A DNA stretch of 64,000 nucleotides from Actinomycetospora sp. NBRC 106378 (GTDB lineage Bacteria > Actinomycetota > Actinomycetes > Mycobacteriales > Pseudonocardiaceae), in contig NZ_BSTT01000007.1 of assembly GCF_030269685.1 (NCBI RefSeq), forward strand, positions 124,001 to 188,000. The letters run 5' to 3'. The notes under the pieces were generated by a model that saw only the letters and a list, made by a program, of their open reading frames with translations, did not search any database and was not told the DNA's origin. The position numbers and the translations under genes are program-made. Below are positions 24,997-35,682 of this stretch, in pieces; position 1 is the stretch's first letter, and every line of letters begins with the position of its first letter.

Positions 24997-25692
24997 CGCG
25001 AGCACGCAGTCACCGCACGTCCCGCCACCGGGCACCCGGTAGAACAGGCAGCACGTCCGGCGCCTGAACCCGATGCCGGTCGGGTGCCCGGGCTCCGGCC
25101 CGAACTCCCCCAGCCCCGTCAACGGCGGGTTCCCGACGACGGCGCGCGCGACCTCGACCGCGTGGCCGGCGGCACCCGGGCGGTCGGTGAGGATCATCCG
25201 CAGCGCGCCGCCCACCGACGACGCGACGTTGCCCCACAGGACCTGCGCCGAGACGGCCGCCTGCTCCTCGATCGCGGTGAGGACCGGCTGCAGGGTCCGG
25301 GCGATCTCGGCGGTGGCGGCGGCGCCGAGGTCGTCGTGGTCGATCGCGTCCGGGACCTCGACCCACAGCGGGGCGGGCCCGCCGGACCACGGACGCCAGT
25401 GGAGCCGGTCGTGCAGGCGGGGCACCAGCCCGTGCAGGGCGGCGGCGCCGAGGACCAGGCCGGTGATCCGCGCCGACACCGAGAGTCCGAGCAGCGACCC
25501 GGCGACGCGGCGCGAGGCGCCGAGCTGACCGGCGATCGCGTCGATGCGGGCGTCGAGGACGTCGCCCCGGAACTCCGGCAGCGGGCGCCAGGAGGGGTCG
25601 GCGCCCTCGACCCGGCCGGTCGCGAGGACGAAGAAGCCCCCCAGTGCGTCGACGTCGGCGAGCGCCTCGGTGGCCGTCGGGGTGGGAGCCAT
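24988..25692 (-). CDS. FhuF-like ferric-siderophore reductase ([2Fe-2S] C-terminus)
   Basis: A 234-residue protein ending RRRTCCLFYRVPGGGTCGDC, the CC-x10-C-x2-C pattern of the FhuF C-terminal [2Fe-2S] domain. FhuF proteins reduce Fe(III) bound to hydroxamate siderophores in the cytoplasm. The middle shows the FhuF-typical DRLHWRPWSGGPAPLWVEVP and WGNVASSVGGALR. ATG 25692 is chosen; ATG 25737 would add 15 residues. No siderophore gene adjoins it. It is convergent with the M50-like gene and divergent from the repeat membrane protein. Confidence 0.83.
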   Translation of the reverse strand: MAPTPTATEALADVDALGGFFVLATGRVEGADPSWRPLPEFRGDVLDARIDAIAGQLGASRRVAGSLLGLSVSARITGLVLGAAALHGLVPRLHDRLHWRPWSGGPAPLWVEVPDAIDHDDLGAAATAEIARTLQPVLTAIEEQAAVSAQVLWGNVASSVGGALRMILTDRPGAAGHAVEVARAVVGNPPLTGLGEFGPEPGHPTGIGFRRRTCCLFYRVPGGGTCGDCVLASR

Positions 25693-25740
25693 GGGGCCAT
25701 CGTCCCGGAACCACGTCGCGGTGGGTGTCGTACCCATTCG

Positions 25741-25746
25741 TTAGAT
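25741..25746 (+). promoter_or_regulatory. Candidate -10 box TTAGAT, leaderless start at 25754
   Basis: TTAGAT (or TAGATT one base on) lies 7 bases before ATG 25754 with no ribosome site. Confidence 0.4.
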
Positions 25747-25753
25747 TCGGCGC

Positions 25754-27373
25754 ATGGTCGAGTCCGGTCTGCGCTTCGCGTTCGCCTTCCTGCCGGCGGG
25801 CGTCGCCGTCGTCGTGGGCCTCGTCCTGGCCGTGCAGCGCCGTCGGGTGCAGCCCGACGTGGCGACGCCGGCCGTCTGGGGCCTCGCGCTCCAGCTCGTC
25901 GCGATCGTCGCGGGCGCCCTCATCAACGTGATCCCGTCGTCGATCGTGGAGGGCGGCGGGGACCCGCAGACGGCCATCACCGTCGCCACCGTGATCTCCC
26001 TGGTCGTCGCGGCCCTCACCGTGATCTCGTGGGTGCTGATCCTCACGGCGCTGTTCCGGCGTCTGCCCGCCGCGGCGGGCGCCGACGCGCCGACCGCCGC
26101 CGTGCCCACCCCGCCCCCGGGCAACGCCTTCGAGCCGTTCGCCGACGACGCGCCCACCGGACGACACGCGCTGCTCGACGAGCACGGCCAGCAGGTGGTC
26201 GCCCAGGCCGGGGTGCGGCTCTCCCCGCAGACGGCGGGGCTCGCCGCCGGCGCGGCCGGGGTCGCGGGGGTGGGTGCGGCAGCCGCCGCCACGGGGTCGG
26301 GGCCCTTCGCCGCGCCGCCCGTCCCGGCGCACACCGCGGACCTGCCGACCGAGGCCGTGCCGGTGGTCCGCGCCCCGTCCGCGGGCCCGGCGGCGCCGGC
26401 TGGTGACGCCACGGCCGAGCAGCCCGATCCGGGGCCCGCCGGGGTGGACGAGTCCGCCGTCGGCGGCACCCCCACCGGCCCCGGGCCCGACGACGCCGCG
26501 GCGCCGGCGTCGCCTGCCGAGGTCGCTGCACCCGTCGTGCCTGCCGGACCTGCCGGACCTGCGCAGCCCGACCCCGGGCCGTCCGGCGTCGACGAGTCCG
26601 CCGTCGGCGGCACCCCGACCGGTCCGGACGCGTCCTCCGAGTCCTCCGAGGCCGCCGCCGACCTCACGCCCGGGCCGGATGCCGCCCGCGCAGCCGACGG
26701 TGTCGCCGCCGCAGCAGCGGTCGACGTCGACGAGGCGGCCGTGGGCGGCACCCCGACCAGCGCGGACGCCGACCCCGGCACGTCCTCGCCCGCTGACGGA
26801 GCTGCCCCCACCGGCCCGGCGTCCGCCCCGCAGCCTGCCGTCCGTCCGTCGCCGACCGCGAACGGGTCGACGACCCCGGCGTCCGGTCCGCAGCCCGCGG
26901 TACGGCCTACTCCTGAGGGCCCGAGCGCGTCGACGCCGCCGTCCGCTCCCCAGCCCGCAGTAAGGCCGTCGCCCGAGGGCCCGAGCGCGTCGACGCCGCC
27001 GTCCGCTCCCCAGCCTGCGGTGCGGCCGTCGCCCTGGCCGACGCCCACCCCGGAGTCGGCGGTCGACACCCGCGGGCCCGCAGAGGAGCAGCCGTCGGAA
27101 CCCTCGACGGGCGGTCCCGCGAGCCACCCGGGGCTCGCCGGCACGATGCGGTCGCCGCGCCCCACCCCGACGCCTGCGGGCGGCTCGGACCTGTTCAGCC
27201 CGTCGGCGCCGCTCCCGGAGATCGCCGACGAGGCCGTGGGCGGCACGCCGGTCGAGCCGCAGGAGTCGCGCGCGCCGCGAACGCGGTCGTCGAGCACCCC
27301 GGTGGCGGGGTGGTTCGAACCGGTCACCGACGGGTCGGCCGACGGGGCCGGCACGGAGAACCGGGACAACTGA
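25754..27373 (+). CDS. Membrane protein with Pro/Ala-rich internal repeats, unknown function
   Basis: A 539-residue protein with three hydrophobic helices in the first 110 residues (FAFAFLPAGVAVVVGLVLAV, WGLALQLVAIVAGALINVIP, VISLVVAALTVISWVLILTA), then a 430-residue disordered tail. The tail has two repeat types: four copies of DE(S/A)AVGGTP and four copies of A/S-x-PQPAVRP(S/T)P. The helical part resembles DUF2561-like actinobacterial small membrane domains only loosely. It may be a cell-envelope protein with an extended Pro-rich arm. It is followed by a tandem duplication that copies its last codons. Confidence 0.72.
   Translation: MVESGLRFAFAFLPAGVAVVVGLVLAVQRRRVQPDVATPAVWGLALQLVAIVAGALINVIPSSIVEGGGDPQTAITVATVISLVVAALTVISWVLILTALFRRLPAAAGADAPTAAVPTPPPGNAFEPFADDAPTGRHALLDEHGQQVVAQAGVRLSPQTAGLAAGAAGVAGVGAAAAATGSGPFAAPPVPAHTADLPTEAVPVVRAPSAGPAAPAGDATAEQPDPGPAGVDESAVGGTPTGPGPDDAAAPASPAEVAAPVVPAGPAGPAQPDPGPSGVDESAVGGTPTGPDASSESSEAAADLTPGPDAARAADGVAAAAAVDVDEAAVGGTPTSADADPGTSSPADGAAPTGPASAPQPAVRPSPTANGSTTPASGPQPAVRPTPEGPSASTPPSAPQPAVRPSPEGPSASTPPSAPQPAVRPSPWPTPTPESAVDTRGPAEEQPSEPSTGGPASHPGLAGTMRSPRPTPTPAGGSDLFSPSAPLPEIADEAVGGTPVEPQESRAPRTRSSSTPVAGWFEPVTDGSADGAGTENRDN
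26917..27017 (+). repeat. 60-nt direct repeat within the Pro-rich coding region
   Basis: A block beginning GAGGGCCCGAGCGCGTCGAC and running about 41 identical bases occurs at 26917 and again at 26977. It encodes the EGPSASTPPSAPQPAVRPSP repeat and marks recent expansion. Confidence 0.75.
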
Positions 27374-27385
27374 CCCGATCCGCGA

Positions 27386-27447
27386 CCGCGAGGTGCACGC
27401 CAGGCAGCCCTGGGAGCCCGCGAACCTGCCTGATGTCACCCTCGCGG
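27386..27447. repeat. Palindromic intergenic element, family A, copy 3
   Basis: Arms CGCGAGGTGCACGCCAGGCA and CCTGCCTGATGTCACCCTCG. It lies in the convergent gap between the Pro-rich protein and ureD, 12 bases past the former's stop. Confidence 0.8.
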
Positions 27448-27498
27448 CACGGCCGGCACGAAGAACCGGGACAACCGGCCCCGGCCGGGCCGATCCGC

Positions 27499-27560
27499 CC
27501 GCGAGGTGCACGCCAGGCAGCCCCGGGAGCCCGCGAACCTGCCTGATGTCACCCTCGCGG
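27499..27560. repeat. Palindromic intergenic element, family A, copy 4
   Basis: Near-identical to copy 3. The duplicated unit (about 105-113 bases) also includes a copy of the last codons of the upstream gene (GGCACGaAGAACCGGGACAA), so this pair arose by tandem duplication. Confidence 0.8.
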
Positions 27561-27573
27561 CACGGCCGGCAGG

Positions 27574-28308
27574 CTAGCCCGCCGACACCCGCACGTCCGG
27601 CTCCCCATACGCCGCGAGCACCCGAGCGACGCCGCGCACCGTCCCGACCGCCGACACCATCGAGCCGGGGCCGGCGAGCGGGGTCTGCGCCCAGACCACG
27701 TCGTCGTCCGCACCACCGTCCTCGGCGTCGCCCGGCTCCCCCACCCGCACCACCGTGCCGACGGATCGCGCATCGGCGGTCCCGCCGATCCCGGTGAGCG
27801 CCGGGTCCGCACCGTCCAGGACGGTCGTCGTCGCGAGCAACGGCCGCCCCTCGACCGACGCGCGCACCGACGAGGAGCAGCGGCCGCCGGACTGTCCGGC
27901 GCGCCCGAGCACCACCTGCTCCACCACGCGCGCCACCGCCCCGGCCGCCGCCTCGATCCGCACCGACGGCGCCCACACGGCGCCGTCGCAGACCACCGTC
28001 GGCTCCGGCAGCCACGCGAACTCCGCCCCGGCCCCGAGCCGCACGTCGACCGCGAACGACGCCTCCGTCCCCGCCTCCCGGCCCGGCTGCACCACGGTGG
28101 CCGCGGCCGAGTGCACGGTGAGGCGCTCCCCCGGGCCCAGGTCGATCGCGAGCGCCAACCGGTCACCGCCGAGTGGCCCACCGCCGACGGCGACCACGTG
28201 GACCTGACGCACCCCGGTCCGGCGCAGCACCACCGGCGGCGACGACGCCCAGCGCACCCGCCCGTCGAGGACCGACAGCCGTGCCGCCGACGCGACCGAC
28301 GTGGTCAC
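27574..28308 (-). CDS. ureD: Urease accessory protein UreD (UreH)
   Basis: A 244-residue urease chaperone that binds apo-urease with UreF and UreG to deliver nickel. Typical UreD features are [20 protein letters not shown] (the conserved T-x-x-A-K/V patch) and [20 protein letters not shown]. It is shorter than the usual 260-280 residues, with a reduced C-terminus. GTG 28308 overlaps the ureG stop (GTGA), so it is coupled to ureG. Last gene of the cluster, convergent with the Pro-rich protein across the repeat pair. Confidence 0.87.
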   Translation of the reverse strand: MTTSVASAARLSVLDGRVRWASSPPVVLRRTGVRQVHVVAVGGGPLGGDRLALAIDLGPGERLTVHSAAATVVQPGREAGTEASFAVDVRLGAGAEFAWLPEPTVVCDGAVWAPSVRIEAAAGAVARVVEQVVLGRAGQSGGRCSSSVRASVEGRPLLATTTVLDGADPALTGIGGTADARSVGTVVRVGEPGDAEDGGADDDVVWAQTPLAGPGSMVSAVGTVRGVARVLAAYGEPDVRVSAG

Positions 28309-28964
28309 GCGGTGACCCGGACCTGGGCGCGCACCCAGTCCACCACCTCCGGGATCGGAGCGGTGCGCACGCTGACCAGGGCGGTCGGCTTCCCGTCGCG
28401 GACGCGCGCGGCGTCGGCGGCCATCCGCTCGGTGTCCGCGCCGACCAGCGGGCCGAGGTCCACCTTGTTGATCACCAGGAGGTCGGCGCCCGCCACGCCC
28501 GGCCCGCCCTTGCGCGGCACGTCGTCGCCGCCGGCGGTGTCGATGACGAAGATCTGGCGGTCGATCAGCCCGTAGCTGAAGGTCGCGGTGAGGTTGTCCC
28601 CGCCGGACTCGACGAGCACCAGGTCGGGATCGAACCGCTCCACGAGGTCCTCGACGGCGTCGAGGTTCGCGGTGACGTCGTCCCGGATCGCCGTGTGCGG
28701 GCAGCAGCCGGTGCGGACGGCGGCGATCCGGTCGGCGTCGAGCACGGCCTCGCGGCGCAGGAAGTCGGCGTCCTCGGTCGTGTAGATGTCGTTGGTGACG
28801 ACCGCGAGCGAGAGCTCGTCACGCAGCACCCGGCACAGCGCCGCGACCAGCGCCGTCTTGCCGCACCCCACCGGCCCGCCGATCCCGATGCGCACCGCAC
28901 GACCCGGCTTGGGGTGGTCGTGCGCACCCCCGGACAGGTCGAGTTCGTCGAGTCTATGAAGCAA
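28305..28964 (-). CDS. ureG: Urease accessory GTPase UreG
   Basis: A 219-residue SIMIBI-class GTPase that powers nickel insertion into urease. P-loop [18 protein letters not shown], the nickel-binding CPH in [32 protein letters not shown], and [12 protein letters not shown] for guanine recognition are all present. The start is TTG 28964, 6 bases after GAGGGAG, and overlaps the end of ureF by 11 bases; a His appears early ([17 protein letters not shown]), as in metal-storing UreG N-termini. Confidence 0.93.
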   Translation of the reverse strand: MLHRLDELDLSGGAHDHPKPGRAVRIGIGGPVGCGKTALVAALCRVLRDELSLAVVTNDIYTTEDADFLRREAVLDADRIAAVRTGCCPHTAIRDDVTANLDAVEDLVERFDPDLVLVESGGDNLTATFSYGLIDRQIFVIDTAGGDDVPRKGGPGVAGADLLVINKVDLGPLVGADTERMAADAARVRDGKPTALVSVRTAPIPEVVDWVRAQVRVTA

Positions 28965-29637
28965 AGAGAGCTCCCTCGGATCGGACGTGCAGGACGGCGA
29001 GCACCTCCGGCAACGGTATCGTCGCCGTGGGCAGCAGATCGGGGTCGTCCGCGAGCGCGGCCGCCGTCCCCGCGTCGGAGGCCTTCCCGACGACGGGTCC
29101 GTGCTCGGCCAGGGCGCGGGCGTGAACTCCGGCGAGGGCGAGCGGGTCGAGCCCGAGGAGCCGCACCGCGGCCGAGCACACCTGCCCGACGAGGTGGTGG
29201 ACGGCGAGCGCGGCCGCGTCGTGCGGGGCGCCGCCCGCTGCGGCGACGGTGACGCCGAGCACGAGGGCCTGGTGCGGTCGGGTCCCGAGCCGGTCGACGG
29301 CGGCCGTCGGCCAGGCGGCGCGCACCGTGCGGAGCATCGCCCGCCCCTGTTGGCGCGACACCTCGCGCAGCGCCGCCACCGGGGTCCGCGCCGACAGCGC
29401 GGCGTCCCACGGCGTCCAGTCGGGCTCCGGGCGGTCGGCCACCAGCGCGCAGGCCGCGGCCGCCGCGGCCGCCGTCACCAGACCCGTCGTCGGGACCCGG
29501 CCGGCGAGCCAGGCCGCGACGTCGTCCGGAGCGCGGACGAGACCGCGGCGCACCGCCGCCTCGATGCCGCCGGAGTGGGCGTGCCCGCCGGTCGGCAGCC
29601 GCGAGTCGGCGAGCAGCCAGAGGTCCGGGGCGAGCAC
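28954..29637 (-). CDS. ureF: Urease accessory protein UreF
   Basis: A 227-residue all-helical urease chaperone that gates UreG. The conserved start [20 protein letters not shown] and the later [16 protein letters not shown] and [19 protein letters not shown] are diagnostic. GTG 29637 lies 6 bases after a minus-strand TAGGGT box, so ureF-ureG-ureD have their own promoter, separate from ureA-ureBC. Within the gene, 29082-29098 carries one copy of a 17-base motif that also occurs in the ureBC linker. Confidence 0.9.
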   Translation of the reverse strand: MLAPDLWLLADSRLPTGGHAHSGGIEAAVRRGLVRAPDDVAAWLAGRVPTTGLVTAAAAAAACALVADRPEPDWTPWDAALSARTPVAALREVSRQQGRAMLRTVRAAWPTAAVDRLGTRPHQALVLGVTVAAAGGAPHDAAALAVHHLVGQVCSAAVRLLGLDPLALAGVHARALAEHGPVVGKASDAGTAAALADDPDLLPTATIPLPEVLAVLHVRSEGALFAS

Positions 29638-29643
29638 CGCCCC

Positions 29644-29649
29644 ACCCTA
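29644..29649 (-). promoter_or_regulatory. Candidate -10 box TAGGGT for ureFGD
   Basis: TAGGGT on the minus strand, 6 bases before the ureF GTG, consistent with a leaderless transcript for the three accessory genes. Confidence 0.45.
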
Positions 29650-29685
29650 GGGCCGGCGTGTTACCGGCAGGAGACTCAGTCGCGC

Positions 29686-30852
29686 CTACGGCAGAGGGCC
29701 GGTGAAGGTCGCGGCTTCGAGGACGAACCCGGGGCGCACGTCGACCTGGAGGTCACCGGTCTCGACGGGCACGCTGAACCCGACGGTGTACGTCGTGCTC
29801 TTCCCCGGCTGGACCGACGTGCTCGGCGGGAGGCCGATCTTCTTGGGGATGTCGACGATCGAGGTCGCCTCCTGGCCACCGACCGACGCACTGGTGATCG
29901 CCGTGGCGGGCTGGAAGACCTCGTTCGTGCCGTTCTGGATGGTGACCTTGACCTGGACGTTCTTGACGCCGTCCGCGCCCGCGGCCGAGGACGACGGCGA
30001 GAAGGCCGTCGGCGCTGCCACAGTGACCTGGAGGCCGTTGGGATACGAGATCGGCGTGCCGAACGCCGCGGTGTTGCTCGCCGGGGCCTCCGACCCGCTC
30101 GCCGGTGCCGACACGTTCGGCGAACCCGCGACCGGTGCGAGGTCGTTCACGGCGCTCGTGAAGGCGGCGGCATAGATGATGCAGATCAACAGACCGAGTG
30201 CCGAGACGACGAGCCCCGCGATCGACATCCCGCGTCCGCCGCGGGAGCGAGAACGGACCAGGCCGATACCGGCGAGAATCAGACCGATGATCACCAGCGG
30301 CCACGCGATCACCCCGATGAAGGGGATGAAGGAGAGGATCAATCCGATCAGCCCGACGACGAAGCCGGCCGTCGCGAGCCCGTTGCCGCCACTCGACGTG
30401 GGTGCCGCGGGCGTCGCAGCGGGAGCCGGTCCGCTTGCGGGACCGGACCCGTATCCGGCCGGTGCCCCGAAGCCCTGCTGCTGGCCGTACTGGCCGTACC
30501 CCTGCTGCTGGCCGAAGGTGTGCTGGCCGTAGCCCTGCTGGCCGTAGCCCTGCTGGCCGTAGCCCTGCTGGCCGTAGCCCTGCTGGCCATAGCCCTGCTG
30601 GCCATAGCCCTGCTGGCCATAGCCCTGCTGGCCATAGCCCTGCTGGCCATAGCCCTGCTGGCCATAGCCCTGCTGCTGGCCGTACCCCTGCTGCCCGTGG
30701 TCGCCGGAGCCGTGTCGTCCGCCGTAGCCCTGCTGCGGGCCGTCGTGATCGGGCCCGGCTGCTCCGGCGTCGCTCGACGGCCTCCAGGCCTGCTGCCCCT
30801 CGCGCTCCGAGCCCCCATGGCGACTGCGTGACGCGTCCATCGGATCGGTCAT
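29686..30852 (-). CDS. DUF4190/DUF4352-type membrane protein with GYGQQ-repeat N-terminus
   Basis: A 388-residue protein in three parts. Residues 1-130 are a low-complexity, prion-like segment dominated by QQGYG repeats. Residues 155-240 hold helices [40 protein letters not shown] and [20 protein letters not shown], typical of DUF4190. Residues 270-388 are an extracytoplasmic beta domain of the DUF4352/TelA-like type ([20 protein letters not shown]). ATG 30852 has a GGGACG-like ribosome site. It interrupts the urease cluster between ogt and ureF but shows no link to urease. Its role may be envelope-associated; unknown. Confidence 0.78.
   Translation of the reverse strand: MTDPMDASRSRHGGSEREGQQAWRPSSDAGAAGPDHDGPQQGYGGRHGSGDHGQQGYGQQQGYGQQGYGQQGYGQQGYGQQGYGQQGYGQQGYGQQGYGQQGYGQQGYGQHTFGQQQGYGQYGQQQGFGAPAGYGSGPASGPAPAATPAAPTSSGGNGLATAGFVVGLIGLILSFIPFIGVIAWPLVIIGLILAGIGLVRSRSRGGRGMSIAGLVVSALGLLICIIYAAAFTSAVNDLAPVAGSPNVSAPASGSEAPASNTAAFGTPISYPNGLQVTVAAPTAFSPSSSAAGADGVKNVQVKVTIQNGTNEVFQPATAITSASVGGQEATSIVDIPKKIGLPPSTSVQPGKSTTYTVGFSVPVETGDLQVDVRPGFVLEAATFTGPLP
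30526..30675. repeat. Minisatellite: ten tandem 15-bp units
   Basis: Ten consecutive copies of GCC(G/A)TAGCCCTGCTG. The first four have G and the last six A at the fourth position, showing two waves of expansion. On the minus strand each unit encodes QQGYG, so copy-number change keeps the frame. Confidence 0.95.
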
Positions 30853-30966
30853 CTGTCGTCCCTCCCCCCGATCCGGACAGAAGATCCGTCCGGGCGGTGA
30901 AGGTTAGGCGATGGCAAAGTGGTCGGCATCACGGCGGAGCGCGATGCTCCGGACGCCGGGCGGCAC

Positions 30967-31461
30967 TCAGCCGAACAGCGTCGGCGCCCCGAGGCCCTCG
31001 AGGTCGAGCAGCGCCCGCTTGCGCTCCATGCCCCCGCCGTAGCCGGTGAGCGACCCGCTCGCCCCGATCACGCGGTGGCACGGCACGACGATGCTGACCG
31101 GGTTCTTCCCGTTCGCGAGGCCCACCGCGCGGACGGCCGTCGGCGCTCCGATCGCCTCCGCGAGCTCTCCGTAGGTCCAGGTCTCGCCGAAGGGGATCGT
31201 GCGCAGGCCGGCCCACACCCGGGACTGGAACTCCGTGCCGCGCAGCACCACGTCCACGGTGAACGCGCGCAGCTCCCCGGCGAAGTAGGCGGCGAGCTCC
31301 TCCCGGGCAGCGGGCGCCGCGTCGTCGACCCGCTCCCCCAGCTTCTCGACGGACGGTCCGTGCCGGTGGTCGGTCATGAACAGCCCGGACAGCACCCCGT
31401 CGTCGGCGCGCAGCGTCAACGGCCCGAGCGGGCTGTCCGTGATGGAGTGCGTGACCGCCAT
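30967..31461 (-). CDS. ogt: Methylated-DNA--[protein]-cysteine S-methyltransferase
   Basis: A 164-residue suicide DNA-repair protein that takes the methyl group from O6-methylguanine. The active-site motif IVVPCHRVIGASGSLTGYGG holds the acceptor Cys, and FQSRVWAGLRTIPFGETWTY precedes the recognition helix with the arginine finger region AVRAVGLANGKNP. No AraC/Ada domain is fused. A GGGAGG ribosome site precedes ATG 31461 by 8 bases. It lies within the urease region, separated from ureBC by a 40-base hairpin. Confidence 0.94.
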   Translation of the reverse strand: MAVTHSITDSPLGPLTLRADDGVLSGLFMTDHRHGPSVEKLGERVDDAAPAAREELAAYFAGELRAFTVDVVLRGTEFQSRVWAGLRTIPFGETWTYGELAEAIGAPTAVRAVGLANGKNPVSIVVPCHRVIGASGSLTGYGGGMERKRALLDLEGLGAPTLFG

Positions 31462-31480
31462 GCAGGTGACCTCCCGCCCT

Positions 31481-31520
31481 GTGAGTACGTCTCCGTGTCC
31501 TGACACGGAAAAGTACTCAC
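31481..31520. terminator. 40-bp hairpin between ureBC and ogt
   Basis: GTGAGTAC ... GTACTCAC as outer arms and TCCGTGTC ... GACACGGA as inner arms, with a 3-base internal mismatch (GTC/AAA) and a 2-base loop. It begins 15 bases beyond the ureBC stop, so it probably ends the ureA-ureBC transcript. It could equally be a mobile palindrome. Confidence 0.7.
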
Positions 31521-31535
31521 GGGCGAAGCCACCTC

Positions 31536-33602
<2,067 letters not shown>

Positions 33603-33639
33603 TCGCTGCCCCCGTCGCTCCGCTCGCGCTCCGCTCGCC

Positions 33640-33942
33640 TCACTGGATCGGCTCGTGCACGGTGACGAGCTTCGTCCCGTCCGGGAACGTCGCCTCCACG
33701 GCCACGCTGGGCACCATCTCGGGTACGCCCTCCATGACGTCGTCGCGGGTCAGGACGTGCTGTCCGTCCGCCATGAGCTCGGCCACCGACCGGCCGTCCC
33801 GCGCGCCCTCGAGGATCCACGAGCTGAGCAGGGCGACCGCCTCGGGATGGTTGAGCCGGAGCCCGCGGCCCCGCCGTTCCCTCGCGAGGTTGGCCGCCAC
33901 GTGCAGCAGCAGCTTCTCCTGTTCGTGGGGCGACAGCAGCAC
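33640..33942 (-). CDS. ureA: Urease gamma subunit UreA
   Basis: A 100-residue structural urease subunit. [20 protein letters not shown] and [20 protein letters not shown], then [20 protein letters not shown] and the end [10 protein letters not shown], are standard UreA. GTG 33942 is preceded by GGAGGAG at 6-7 bases. It is 37 bases upstream of ureBC and 32 bases downstream of the permease, so the three probably form one transcript for urea or precursor uptake and hydrolysis. Confidence 0.95.
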   Translation of the reverse strand: MLLSPHEQEKLLLHVAANLARERRGRGLRLNHPEAVALLSSWILEGARDGRSVAELMADGQHVLTRDDVMEGVPEMVPSVAVEATFPDGTKLVTVHEPIQ

Positions 33943-33974
33943 CTCGGGCTCCTCCCGGTCGGGTGGCGGCGAGA

Positions 33975-35612
33975 CTACGGGGCGGCCGGCAGGACGTGGT
34001 CCCCGCTGCGGTCGGTGGACAGGCACAGCGAGCAGACGTGGCCGGTCCCGGTGCCCGAGGCGGTCATGTCGGGGCGCTCGAAGTCCTGGTCGCACACCTG
34101 GCAGTGCAGCGTCTCGCCCGAGGGGTTGCCGAGCTCGTCGAGCATCGGCGAGTCGATCCCGTCCTCGGAACGGCGCAGGTAGTACTTGCCCTTCGTCGCG
34201 ATCGCGAGGATCGGCGGCAGCACGAACGCGAGCCCGATCGCGACCAGCGGGGAGTACGAGGCGAGCGTCGAGCCGAGCGCCCCGAAGAACGCGAGGATCG
34301 AGACGCCGGCCGAGACGATCATCGAGACGAAGCCGACGGGGTTGACGTCGTAGATCATCCCGCGCCGGAACTCGGGCTGCTTCGGCGAGAGCCCCAGGAC
34401 GTACTTGTTGATCGCGATGTCGGTGGCGACCACGACCACCCACGCCATGCCGCAGTTCGCGTAGAAGCCGAGGATCGTGTTCAGGAAGTCGAACATGTTC
34501 GCTTCCATGAGGATCAGCGCGATCACGAGGTTGACGCCGAGGAACACGAGCCGCCCCGGGTAGTACTTGGTGACGCGGGTGAACGAGTTCGTCCATGCCA
34601 GCGACCCGGAGTAGGCGTTGGTCACGTTGATCTTGATCTGGCTGATGACGACGAGGATCACCGCGAGGGTGAGGGCGAGCCAGCCGGGCAGGATGTCGTT
34701 GTAGATGACGACGAACTGGCGCACCGGTTCGTTGGCGAACTCCGACGCACCCGCCACGTTCGCCAGCAGGTACACCGCGAGGAACAGCCCGACCACCTGC
34801 TTGGCGGCGCCGAAGATGACCCAGCCCGGTCCCGCGAGGACGACGGCGGTCCACCAGCGCCGCGAGTTCTCGGGCGTCTTCGGCGGCATGAAGCGCAGGT
34901 AGTCGATCTGCTCGGCGATCTGCGCGATCAGCGAGAGGCACACACCGGCGGCGAGGAAGACGGCACCGAGCGACGGGGCCCCCTGGCCCTCCTCACCCTG
35001 GTAGGCGAAGAACGTCTGCACCGACTCGGGGTGGCTCAGCAGCAGGTAGACGAACGGCGCGACCATGAGGATCAGCCACAGCGGCGTCGTCCAGAGCTGC
35101 AGTTTCGAGAGCAGGCTCATCCCGTAGACCACGAGCGGGAAGATGATGATCGTCGAGAGCGCGTAGCCCGCCCACAGCGGCAGGCCCAGGCCCAGTTCGA
35201 GGCCCTGCGCCATGATCGAGCCCTCGAGGGCGAAGAAGATGAAGGTGAACGTCGCGAAGATGATGTTCGTGACGACGGACCCGTAGTAGCCGAAGCCGCT
35301 GCCCCGGGTGATGAGGTCCAGGTCGAGGTTGTAGCGCGCGGCGTAGAAGGCCAGCGGGAACCCGGACAGGAAGATGACGACCGCGAACACGCCGATCCCC
35401 CACAGCGCGTTCACGGTGCCGTAGGAGATGCCGATGTTCGCGCCGATCGCGAAGTCGGCCAGATAGGCGATGCCACCCAGCGCCGACGTGGCGACCACGC
35501 CCGTGGACCATTTCCGGTAACTGCGCGGCGCGAACCGGAGGGTGTAGTCCTCGAGGGTCTCGTTGGCCTTCGCCGGGGGCGCCGCCGCCTGCGCCTGCAC
35601 GTCCTGCGACAT
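33975..35612 (-). CDS. NCS1-family (purine/cytosine/allantoin type) permease with zinc-ribbon tail
   Basis: A 545-residue, 12-helix transporter. [20 protein letters not shown] before helix 1 and the long conserved stretch of helices fit the nucleobase-cation symporter-1 family. After the last helix the tail adds about 50 residues with [11 protein letters not shown] and HVCSLCLST, a four-Cys zinc-ribbon-like domain that ordinary NCS1 carriers lack. Its position 32 bases ahead of ureA suggests it imports urea, allantoin or a purine feeding urease. A GGGGTGGG ribosome site precedes ATG 35612. Substrate is inferred from context only. Confidence 0.8.
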   Translation of the reverse strand: MSQDVQAQAAAPPAKANETLEDYTLRFAPRSYRKWSTGVVATSALGGIAYLADFAIGANIGISYGTVNALWGIGVFAVVIFLSGFPLAFYAARYNLDLDLITRGSGFGYYGSVVTNIIFATFTFIFFALEGSIMAQGLELGLGLPLWAGYALSTIIIFPLVVYGMSLLSKLQLWTTPLWLILMVAPFVYLLLSHPESVQTFFAYQGEEGQGAPSLGAVFLAAGVCLSLIAQIAEQIDYLRFMPPKTPENSRRWWTAVVLAGPGWVIFGAAKQVVGLFLAVYLLANVAGASEFANEPVRQFVVIYNDILPGWLALTLAVILVVISQIKINVTNAYSGSLAWTNSFTRVTKYYPGRLVFLGVNLVIALILMEANMFDFLNTILGFYANCGMAWVVVVATDIAINKYVLGLSPKQPEFRRGMIYDVNPVGFVSMIVSAGVSILAFFGALGSTLASYSPLVAIGLAFVLPPILAIATKGKYYLRRSEDGIDSPMLDELGNPSGETLHCQVCDQDFERPDMTASGTGTGHVCSLCLSTDRSGDHVLPAAP

Positions 35613-35682
35613 CTGCCCACCCCTTCGTACCGGCCGACCCGCTCGGGTGGCGCACGGTGAAGCCTGGGTGAGCCCGATGTGG

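Noticed and set aside
30526-30675. CRISPR-like array
   Set aside because: The units are contiguous 15-mers without spacers, in coding sequence, with no cas genes.
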